Assembly (NCBI GenBank): GCA_947627675.1
Contig: CANQWY010000008.1
Location: 1-40,621 of the forward strand
Source of the DNA: an uncultured Bacilli bacterium
GTDB lineage: Bacteria > Bacillota_I > Bacilli_A > RF39 > UBA660
Reading direction: 5' to 3'
DNA: 40,621 bases
Within the stretch, counting starts at the first letter, position 1; each line of letters begins with the position of its first letter. A program made the position numbers and the translations under genes. Of this stretch, positions 15,061 to 21,416 are shown piece after piece. A model generated the notes under the pieces. That model saw only the letters and a list, made by a program, of their open reading frames with translations, was not told the origin of the DNA and searched no databases.

Positions 15061-15229
15061 TTTATCAATAATAATAACTAATGTAAGTATATTGATATTA
15101 AACTTTTCAATACTTAAATTAAGAGATAAAGTAAGAATGAATTATACATTATTAGAAATTTTAAGAGTTAGATATGAAAATAAATTTAATGAATTGGAGG
15201 AAAAGAAAGATGTTAAAGAAAATATTTAA
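15047..15229 (+). CDS. 60-aa membrane protein
   Basis: The start is taken at ATG 15047, behind GAGAGGAAGAAG. The track start at 15005 lies deep in the upstream gene. The product has one membrane segment (IWISLSIIITNVSILILNFS) and a basic coiled-coil tail ending KKDVKENI. It overlaps the SPFH gene by 20 bp and may act with it at the membrane. Confidence 0.55.
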   Translation: MIWISLSIIITNVSILILNFSILKLRDKVRMNYTLLEILRVRYENKFNELEEKKDVKENI

Positions 15230-16073
15230 TTTTAAAAAAATAAAAATTGAAAAAGATTATTATTCAGATAAAGAAAAGGAAATAGAGGTATACAATATAC
15301 CAAAAATAACTATATTTTGTATTGTAGGATTATTTATACTAATAACTATATTCTCATCATTTACAACAATAAAAAGTGGAGAAGTTGGTTTAAAGATTAG
15401 ATTTGGTAAAATAGTAGATAGTAGTTTAAATGAGGGAATTAATTTTAAAATACCATATATAGAAAAAATCAAAAAAGTAAACATAAAAGTTCAAAAATAT
15501 GAAAATAATGATGCTTTATCTACATCAACAAAGGATATGCAAATAGTTAATAATATTAAAATATCAATCAATTATCAAGTTGATGGTAAAAAAGCAGTTG
15601 AATTATATAAAACTGTAGGAACTAATTATAAGGAAACAGTATTAGAGCCAGCTATTCAGGAAACAATTAAAGCAGTTATTTCACAATATACATCAGAAGA
15701 ATTAGTAACTAAAAGAAGTGAAATATCTCTTGATATAAATGAAACACTAGATGAACGAATCAATAAATATGGTATCACCAGTGTATCTGTAGCAATAAAT
15801 AATTTTGATTTTAGTGATGCGTACAATCAAGCAATAGAACAAAAAGCAGTAGCAGAACAAGAAGTTGAAACTTCAAAAAATCAATTAGAAAAAGCCAAAG
15901 TGGATGCAGAAACTAAGAGAGTTAAAGCACAAGGTGAAGCTGAGGCAAATAAGCTATTAGAAAAATCTTTAACAAAAGAAATAATCGAACAACAATTTAT
16001 TGAAAAATGGGATGGTAAATTACCAACGACATATGCAGGTGAAGATATATTATCAATGTTTAATTTAAACTAA
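15210..16073 (+). CDS. SPFH/prohibitin-family membrane protein
   Basis: The product is 287 aa from ATG 15210, behind TTGGAGG. One membrane segment (FCIVGLFILITIFSSF) is followed by the SPFH domain (SGEVGLKIRFGKI...SISTKDMQ-like region, INYQVDG). A long coiled coil follows (QAIEQKAVAEQEVETSKNQL...VKAQGEAEANK) with the Ala/Glu-rich heptads typical of prohibitins and HflC/K. The family forms large membrane-bound rings. In phages such proteins may alter host membrane proteases or protect the membrane, which is inference. It is complete and not a fragment. Confidence 0.88.
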   Translation: MLKKIFNFKKIKIEKDYYSDKEKEIEVYNIPKITIFCIVGLFILITIFSSFTTIKSGEVGLKIRFGKIVDSSLNEGINFKIPYIEKIKKVNIKVQKYENNDALSTSTKDMQIVNNIKISINYQVDGKKAVELYKTVGTNYKETVLEPAIQETIKAVISQYTSEELVTKRSEISLDINETLDERINKYGITSVSVAINNFDFSDAYNQAIEQKAVAEQEVETSKNQLEKAKVDAETKRVKAQGEAEANKLLEKSLTKEIIEQQFIEKWDGKLPTTYAGEDILSMFNLN

Positions 16074-16107
16074 ATTTTGTTTCAGGGGAATAAAATAGGA
16101 GGTATAA

Positions 16108-16515
16108 ATGGAATTATTTGAACTAAAAGAGCAAATAGAAGATACCAACATAGATATAGAATATTATAAAAGGGAAATAGAGAGATTAGAAACTAAAGTA
16201 GGAATAAGAGCATCAGATCCATCTAAAGAGATTGTAAAAGGTGGTAGATTTTCAAGAGAGGATGCATTGCTACAATTAGCTCAAATATCATCATATTTAG
16301 ATGATGCATTAAAAAGATTATCAAACCTTAATAGTGCAAAAGATAAAAAATACGAGTTATATCGTAAAGCAAACGATTATGATAGGCAGATATACATAGA
16401 AAAGAGATTATTCAAGTGGAGTAATGCTAAAATATCAGCTAGGCACTGTGGAATATCCAAGAGGACAATAAATAGAATAGTTAAAAGGATTGAAGAAAAG
16501 AGGAACAAAGAATGA
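16108..16515 (+). CDS. Late transcription regulator-like protein, ArpU/RinA type
   Basis: This 135-aa protein has an N-terminal coiled coil (DIEYYKREIERLETKVG). A C-terminal sigma-like helix-turn-helix follows (FKWSNAKISARHCGISKRTINRIVKRIEE). Size, plan and location just before the late region match the ArpU/RinA-like regulators that switch on late genes in Gram-positive phages. A perfect AGGAGG lies before the ATG. It is the best candidate for the protein that activates the tRNA and morphogenesis transcript. Confidence 0.68.
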   Translation: MELFELKEQIEDTNIDIEYYKREIERLETKVGIRASDPSKEIVKGGRFSREDALLQLAQISSYLDDALKRLSNLNSAKDKKYELYRKANDYDRQIYIEKRLFKWSNAKISARHCGISKRTINRIVKRIEEKRNKE

Positions 16516-17396
16516 TAAAGCAGAAAATGTTTAAAACATTAAATGAATACAAAAAAATATTGGAAGAACAAGGATATAAAGTTATATATGTTGGATTATA
16601 TGGTTCACAAAATTATAATTGTGATGATGAATATAGTGATATAGATGTTAAAGCAATCATTCTTCCAACTTTACATGATGTCATTTTTAGGAAAGTAACT
16701 AGCAAAGTTATTGAATGTGAAAAAGGTTCTATTGATGTAAAAGATTTAATTACATTTTACGATGTTATTAAAAAAGGTAATTTTTCTTATATTGAAAGTA
16801 TTGATACTAAATATTCGATAGGTGATAAATATATAAAATCATTATTTAGTCAATTTAAACCAAATTTAAAAAGTATATTAGGGGCAATGCATGAGAAAAG
16901 AAAAGCATTGACACATGAATATCCAAGTAAGTACAAAGAATTTGAACAATGGGGATTTGACCCAAAACAATATCATCACATTGTTAGATTGCTTCACTTA
17001 TTACAGGAGATAGATAAAACTAAAAAGGTTGTTAGTTATTTGGAATATGAAGATGGTAGTGAAAGAGAAGATATGATATCAATTAAAAGAAATAATTTTA
17101 ATTATACAAAAGAACAAGTGGAAACACTTAGTGATATATGTATAGAGGAAGCAAAAAAATACATACCAGATGATTATAAATATGTACCAATTAACATAGA
17201 TAATGAAATAAATGATTTTATAGAAAATAACATTAAAATTGAATTGTTGAAGAATCAACCAGCTTTGTCAGCGAGAGAATATCGTACATTTGATGGAGAT
17301 ATTCCCAAGAAAGATTTAGAAAAATTTCCAATATTAGAACAATATAAAGGCAAAGATATCTCTTATATTGTCTATGAAAGTGTCGAAATACTATGA
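16512..17396 (+). CDS. Pol-beta-type nucleotidyltransferase, RlaP-like
   Basis: This 294-aa protein has the GS-x-D-x-D signature GLYGSQNYNCDDEYSDIDVKAI at about 30-52, placing it in the DNA polymerase-beta nucleotidyltransferase superfamily. The helical C-terminal half (YHHIVRLLHLLQEI) resembles RlaP proteins that accompany RNA ligases in RNA-repair operons. It probably adds nucleotides to damaged RNA ends before ligation. It overlaps both neighbours by 4 bp. Its last ten codons (IVYESVEIL and stop) are repeated in degenerate form after the RNA ligase gene. Confidence 0.72.
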   Translation: MIKQKMFKTLNEYKKILEEQGYKVIYVGLYGSQNYNCDDEYSDIDVKAIILPTLHDVIFRKVTSKVIECEKGSIDVKDLITFYDVIKKGNFSYIESIDTKYSIGDKYIKSLFSQFKPNLKSILGAMHEKRKALTHEYPSKYKEFEQWGFDPKQYHHIVRLLHLLQEIDKTKKVVSYLEYEDGSEREDMISIKRNNFNYTKEQVETLSDICIEEAKKYIPDDYKYVPINIDNEINDFIENNIKIELLKNQPALSAREYRTFDGDIPKKDLEKFPILEQYKGKDISYIVYESVEIL

Positions 17397-17572
17397 GCCT
17401 AGATAAAGCAATAGCACATGGTAAAGAAAAACGCAAGCCATATAGAGGTGCAAAAGCAGTTGATATCCATTGCAGAAATCACGGTGGAGTTAGACATCAA
17501 CGGGAATGTGTATGGTGCAGAGAAAATCGTACTTATAAAAATAGAAAAAGAATGGTAGGTGATATTAAATGA
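17393..17572 (+). CDS. Short conserved zinc-binding phage protein
   Basis: The product is 59 aa and lies below the track cutoff. It reads MSLDKAIAHGKEKRKPYRGA and contains IHCRNHGGVRHQRECVWCRENR, a Cys/His-rich zinc-binding centre. Small proteins of this MSLDKAI..GKE.RKPY plan are widespread in Bacillota phages. Its ATG overlaps the previous stop and its stop overlaps the next ATG, so all three genes are coupled. The function is unknown. Confidence 0.68.
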   Translation: MSLDKAIAHGKEKRKPYRGAKAVDIHCRNHGGVRHQRECVWCRENRTYKNRKRMVGDIK

Positions 17573-18468
17573 GTTTTAGAAAATATCAACATATTGAAAA
17601 ATTTGGAACAGATGAAGTAGCAGGAATTGAAGCAGGATTATGCTATGTATTCTATAAAATTGACGGAACTAATTCATCAATTTGGAAAGATGAAAAAGGA
17701 TTGCATTTCGGAAGTAGGACTAGAGAACTTACACTTGATAATGATAATGCAGGATTTATGAATGCAATGATAAATGATGAACGAATAATTAAGTATTTTG
17801 ACAAACATCCTAATCACAGATTATACGGTGAGTGGTTAGTCCCTCATGCCTTAAAAACATATAGAGACGATGCTTGGAGAAAATTTTATGTATTTGATGT
17901 GGTTATTGATATTGATGAAGAAAATGTTGAATATTTAACATATGAAACATATAAATCAATGCTTGATGAATTTGATATTGATTATATACCACCAATTTGC
18001 ATAGTGCGAAATGGTAATCCAGAAACTTTTATTAGGTGTTTAGAAAAAACAGGTGAATTTCTTGTTAAAGATGGTATGGGTAATGGAGAAGGAATAGTTA
18101 TTAAAAACTATGATTATCAAAATAAATATGGTAGAAAAACTTGGGCGAAAATAGTAGGCAACGACTTTAAAGAAAAGCATCATAAAGCTTGGGCACCAAA
18201 TATAATAAGTGATGGAATTTGTGTTGAAGAAAAAATTGTAAATCAATATGTAACTTCAACTTTAGTAGAAAAGGAATATTCTAAAATATCTATTGATGGG
18301 TGGTCTAGTAAAAAAATACCGCAATTATTAAGTACAGTTTTTCATTGCTTGATAACCGAAGAAATGTGGAATATATTAAAAGAATATAAAAATCCAAAAA
18401 TTGATTTTAAAGTATTACAAAACTTTACTATAAGAAAAATTAAGGAAATAAGGGAAGATATTTTTTAA
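17569..18468 (+). CDS. ATP-dependent RNA ligase, Rnl2-like
   Basis: This 299-aa protein contains the nucleotidyltransferase motif I YKIDGTNSSIW, where the Lys is adenylated. It also has FGSRTRELT (motif Ia-like), YGEWLVPHAL (motif III), GEGIVIKNY (motif IV) and KTWAKIVG (motif V). It seals 3'-OH/5'-phosphate RNA nicks through ligase-AMP, as T4 Rnl2 does. With RtcB and the nucleotidyltransferase it covers both chemistries of RNA end joining. The gene and its small zinc partner appear to have been inserted behind the nucleotidyltransferase gene (see findings). Confidence 0.88.
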   Translation: MSFRKYQHIEKFGTDEVAGIEAGLCYVFYKIDGTNSSIWKDEKGLHFGSRTRELTLDNDNAGFMNAMINDERIIKYFDKHPNHRLYGEWLVPHALKTYRDDAWRKFYVFDVVIDIDEENVEYLTYETYKSMLDEFDIDYIPPICIVRNGNPETFIRCLEKTGEFLVKDGMGNGEGIVIKNYDYQNKYGRKTWAKIVGNDFKEKHHKAWAPNIISDGICVEEKIVNQYVTSTLVEKEYSKISIDGWSSKKIPQLLSTVFHCLITEEMWNILKEYKNPKIDFKVLQNFTIRKIKEIREDIF

Positions 18469-18499
18469 ATTGTTTATGAAAGTATAGAAATATTATAGT

Positions 18500-18990
18500 A
18501 AGATTAAAACAAGTCCCGTTCTGTCCCACCTGTGATAGTATTATGGTATTGTGGAATTAGTACAAGAACTAATACACATGATGTGAACCCTTTTTATTCT
18601 TAAAAACACTACTTAATTAGTAGTGTACTGATGGTATATCGCCTTGTTGCGAGGTCAAGTGATAGCAATATCGAGAACATATGCAACCAACGGGAAGTTT
18701 TATATCGTTAGTACAGTGCCAATTAAGGCACGGTGTAAATCTTTGTTTTTCATTATTCACACAAAATGAAGTACTGATTTAATTATCAGTACACTGGGTA
18801 ATATGAATGTTTGCAATTATATAGGTGGCTGTGCTCCAAAAGGATTAAATCCGATAGTGAGGTCAAGCCTAGTGTCCTACCTATCTAGGAATAGTTGAAA
18901 GTTATATTATCTGGTGTAGTGCTAATTAATAGCGCTATTGGGGATTGTTGTATAGCAGTCGGATAGAACTAGAGATAGTTCTATTTTTTG
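18500..18990 (+). ncRNA. Large structured RNA A, ROOL/GOLLD-like candidate
   Basis: About 490 bases without an ORF hold at least five strong hairpins. Examples are ATTAGT/ACTAAT (18556-18573), CACTACT/AGTAGTG (18607-18625), GTGCC/GGCAC (18716-18731), GTACTGAT/ATCAGTAC (18771-18792) and AGTGCTA/TAGCGCT (18918-18936). A longer-range ATAGGT/ACCTAT pair joins 18821-18826 to 18879-18884. Several loops are TTAATT or AATTAA, which are self-complementary. A terminator closes the region. It shares segments with RNA B. Size, phage location near a tRNA and loop pattern recall ROOL or GOLLD RNAs, but I cannot match a consensus. The 5' end is a guess. Confidence 0.62.
18966..18987 (+). terminator. Rho-independent terminator of structured RNA A
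   Basis: AGAACTA and TAGTTCT form a perfect 7-bp stem with a GAGA loop followed by ATTTTTT. It lies at the 3' end of the structured region and just before the ribosome binding site of the 54-aa gene. Some read-through is needed for downstream expression unless another promoter exists. Confidence 0.7.
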
Positions 18991-19003
18991 TAGGTGATAG
19001 TTT

Positions 19004-19168
19004 ATGAAAGAAATAACGATAAGCCAAATAACAGAATATATAAGTAAATTTGTAGATTATATAAATAACTTTATTGAAGATAGCAGAGAAAAAGCCTTTT
19101 CTATTCAAAAATTAGAAGAAGCTGTATTTTGGCTAACTTATTTAGATGAAGAAAATAAAGAGGTTTAG
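19004..19168 (+). CDS. Small helical protein, Acb2/Tad1-hairpin-like candidate
   Basis: The ORF is below the track cutoff. It codes 54 aa from an ATG behind GTAGGTGATAG. It reads MKEITISQITEYISKFVDYI, then an acidic turn, then SREKAFSIQKLEEAVFWLTYLDEEN. The R-x-x-A-x-x-x-x-K-L-E-E-A-x-x-W pattern resembles the helical hairpin of phage Acb2/Tad1-type proteins, which sequester cyclic nucleotides made by CBASS or Thoeris defences. The similarity is from memory and the protein is very short, so the function is tentative. The coding call itself is good. Confidence 0.55.
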   Translation: MKEITISQITEYISKFVDYINNFIEDSREKAFSIQKLEEAVFWLTYLDEENKEV

Positions 19169-19172
19169 AGAA

Positions 19173-19463
19173 ATGGAAGAAATAACAAATTGTATCAATT
19201 GTGGTGCGCCACTTAAGTATGGGGAAAACGAGTATGAAAATTTGGCAAAATGTTCATATTGCGGTACTGAATATCATATTGACCGATTAGGAAAAATTGA
19301 AGAATATAAAGTGAATCTTATGATTAATGGGGAAATACATAAATTTTATCTATCAGAATTTAAGTTACACCATATATCAGGAGATTGTTATAGGGACTTA
19401 AACGGTAGATTAGTTACAAATAAAGTAAAGGAAAAAAGGGAAATAACAATGATTGAATATTAA
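19173..19463 (+). CDS. Zinc-ribbon protein before the tRNA
   Basis: The product is 96 aa from ATG 19173, with AGAGG upstream. The track start at 19146 lies inside the previous gene. The N-terminal NCINCGAPLKYGENEYENLAKCSYCGTEYH is a four-Cys zinc ribbon. A roughly 55-aa domain follows (VNLMINGEIHKFYLSEFKLH). It stands between RNA A and the tRNA in the same orientation. I do not know its role; RNA or protein binding is possible. Confidence 0.65.
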   Translation: MEEITNCINCGAPLKYGENEYENLAKCSYCGTEYHIDRLGKIEEYKVNLMINGEIHKFYLSEFKLHHISGDCYRDLNGRLVTNKVKEKREITMIEY

Positions 19464-19479
19464 TCATTATTTTTTATAT

Positions 19480-19555
19480 CGCAGGGTAGAGCAGTTGGTA
19501 GCTTACAAGTGTCGTTAACTTGTGGTCGTAGGTTCAAGTCCTACCCCTGCAACCA
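19480..19555 (+). tRNA. Initiator-type tRNA with anticodon CGU (reads ACG)
   Basis: A full 76-base cloverleaf can be folded by hand. The acceptor is CGCAGGG/CCCTGCA with C1 x A72 unpaired, followed by A73 and an encoded CCA. The D stem is GAGC/GCTT with A11:T24. The anticodon stem is CAAGT/ACTTG with loop GTCGTTA, placing CGT at 34-36 (19513-19515). The variable loop is TGGTC and the T arm GTAGG-TTCAAGT-CCTAC. C1 x A72 and A11:U24 are the hallmarks of bacterial initiator tRNA, and the 3' half closely follows tRNA-fMet. The three G-C pairs of the anticodon stem are missing. It precedes a block of genes with ACG starts, so it is most likely a dedicated ACG initiator. Confidence 0.93.
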
Positions 19556-19580
19556 ATTAAGATAAATAGGAGGAGATAAA

Positions 19581-19793
19581 ACGAATTTAGATAAAATGAT
19601 AAAGGTAAAGTTATTAACATTAAGTTCTAAATATGATATATCTCTGATAGAAATACAAAAACCTAAAGATGGTAAAATAAGCAGAGTATTTAATTTTAAT
19701 TATAGATTAAAAGATGCTCCGAAGTTAGATAATATTTGTAAAATATTTTATAACAAGAGAGACTTAGTGAGTTGGTTATTATGCCTAGATTAA
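19581..19793 (+). CDS. Small protein before terminase, ACG start
   Basis: The product is 70 aa if it starts at ACG 19581. AGGAGG (19568-19573) is 7 bases before this ACG, an ideal spacing, whereas the first ATG (19596) is 22 bases away. The sequence after the start is NLDKMIKVKLLTLSSKYD and the rest looks alpha/beta (KDGKISRVFNFNYRLKD). It is the first gene after the tRNA and overlaps the terminase start. The function is unknown; it is not an obvious small terminase. Confidence 0.65.
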   Translation, partial: TNLDKMIKVKLLTLSSKYDISLIEIQKPKDGKISRVFNFNYRLKDAPKLDNICKIFYNKRDLVSWLLCLD

Positions 19794-21415
19794 CTGATAA
19801 GCAGAGAAAAGAGATAATTGCCGAGTATGTTGACTGTCAAAGTTACAACAAAGTTGCTAAAAAACATAAAATATCTGCTACTACTGTTAAAAAATGGGTA
19901 TTAAAAGATGTTGATAGTGTAAAAAAGTGCGAACAAAAAAAAGAAGAGAATACACAATCAATGCTATCAATGATAGAACAAACCAATAACAAGCGACTTA
20001 CTGTTATTTCTAAATTAGTTGATGCAATTGATTCAAAAATTGATAAAGTAGACCAATTTACAAATGTAAAAGATTTAGCTAGTGCATATGGAGTACTTAT
20101 AGATAAAGAGTTAAAGTTTGCCGAAATGCAAAATATTAAAAAGAATGCTGATGGGCAAAATGTTTCTTTACCTGCTAAGGATATTGGAAAATCATTTGTA
20201 GATTTAAACAGATGGATAGATGATAGAAGATATCTTGAATACTGGTTAGAGGGTGGACGTGCTTCTATAAAATCATCTTTTGCTAGCGAAAAAGGGATAG
20301 AAATTTTAGAAAATAATCCTAATATGTGTGCTATTTGTATTCGTAAAGTGGGAAACACCTTAAAGGATTCTATATATAGTCAAATGTTATGGGGAATAGA
20401 TAAGTTGTCTGAGACTTATCCTGATATTAGAGAACGATGGATAGCAACAAAAAGTCCATTAGAAATAAAAAATAAAGACACTGGACAAATAATTTATTTT
20501 AGAGGTGCAGACGACCCAGGGAAGATAAAATCAATAAAACCACCTAAAGACAAATATATCGGATTAATAATTTATGAAGAGTTTGACCAAATGAATGGAA
20601 TGAATGAAGTGCGAAAAATAGATCAATCAGTAATTCGTGGTGGTAATGATTTCATAGTGTTTAGATTATATAATACACCTAAATCTAACAATCACTTTGT
20701 CAATAAAGAAAAATTATTACCTAAATCCAATAGACTTGTGCATAAAAGCACTTATTTAGATGTGCCAGTTGAATGGTTGGGGCAACCTTTTATAGATGAA
20801 GCAGAATTTATAAAAAGTACCAACTATAAAATATATGTTAATGAATATTTAGGTGAGGCAACTGGAGACGGTGGTAATGTATTTGAAAATGTAGAATTAA
20901 GAGAAATAACTGATGAAGAGATAAAGAACTTTGATTATTTATATCAAGGCATGGATTTTGGGTGGTATCCCGACCCACTTGCTTGGGTAAAGATGTGTTA
21001 TCAATCAAACAAATTAACATTGTACATTTTCAATGAATTTGTAGTTAATAAAATGAGTAATGCAGATGTTTGGAAATATTTAAAAGAGAATAAAGGTGTT
21101 AAAGAAGAAGACCTAATAACTGCTGACAGTGCAGAGCCTAAATCAATAGGTGATTTTCAAAGTTATGGCTCATTGATGAGAGGTGCTAAAAAAGGTCCTG
21201 ATAGTGTGGAATATTCAATGAAATGGTTATCTGGTTTAGTTAAGATAGTTATAGATCCAAAAAGATGCCCTAAATGTGCCGAGGAATTTACAACATATGA
21301 ATATGAACAAGATAAAGACGGCAATTATATAAGTGGTTATGTTGATAAAGACAATCACTGCATAGATGCTGTAAGGTATGGTTTAAATCCTATATGGAGA
21401 AAGAAAGGAGAATAA
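19781..21415 (+). CDS. terL: Terminase with fused small-like and large subunits
   Basis: The product is 544 aa from ATG 19781; a TTG at 19772 is possible. Residues 1-120 (LTDKQRKEIIAEYVDCQSYN, then HTH KHKISATTVKKWVL) look like a small-terminase DNA-recognition domain. From about 130 the large subunit begins: Walker A variant WLEGGRASIKSSF, Walker B LIIYEEFDQM, and nuclease Asp residues in GMDFGWYPDP, ITADSAEP and HCIDAVRYGL. It cuts and pumps concatemeric DNA into heads. Large terminases usually have about 420-450 aa, and no separate small subunit is seen. This gene keeps a normal ATG start. Confidence 0.9.
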   Translation: MPRLTDKQRKEIIAEYVDCQSYNKVAKKHKISATTVKKWVLKDVDSVKKCEQKKEENTQSMLSMIEQTNNKRLTVISKLVDAIDSKIDKVDQFTNVKDLASAYGVLIDKELKFAEMQNIKKNADGQNVSLPAKDIGKSFVDLNRWIDDRRYLEYWLEGGRASIKSSFASEKGIEILENNPNMCAICIRKVGNTLKDSIYSQMLWGIDKLSETYPDIRERWIATKSPLEIKNKDTGQIIYFRGADDPGKIKSIKPPKDKYIGLIIYEEFDQMNGMNEVRKIDQSVIRGGNDFIVFRLYNTPKSNNHFVNKEKLLPKSNRLVHKSTYLDVPVEWLGQPFIDEAEFIKSTNYKIYVNEYLGEATGDGGNVFENVELREITDEEIKNFDYLYQGMDFGWYPDPLAWVKMCYQSNKLTLYIFNEFVVNKMSNADVWKYLKENKGVKEEDLITADSAEPKSIGDFQSYGSLMRGAKKGPDSVEYSMKWLSGLVKIVIDPKRCPKCAEEFTTYEYEQDKDGNYISGYVDKDNHCIDAVRYGLNPIWRKKGE

Positions 21416-21416
21416 A

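Noticed and set aside
19480-19555. Ordinary tRNA-Thr (CGU) reading internal ACG codons
   Set aside because: The C1 x A72 mismatch and A11:U24 are initiator features and would hinder EF-Tu use. The 3' half follows tRNA-fMet, and ACG is found at start positions directly downstream.
19843-20358. 171-aa leftward ORF inside the terminase gene
   Set aside because: It is a shadow of terL. It has no ribosome binding site and its composition mirrors the opposite strand.
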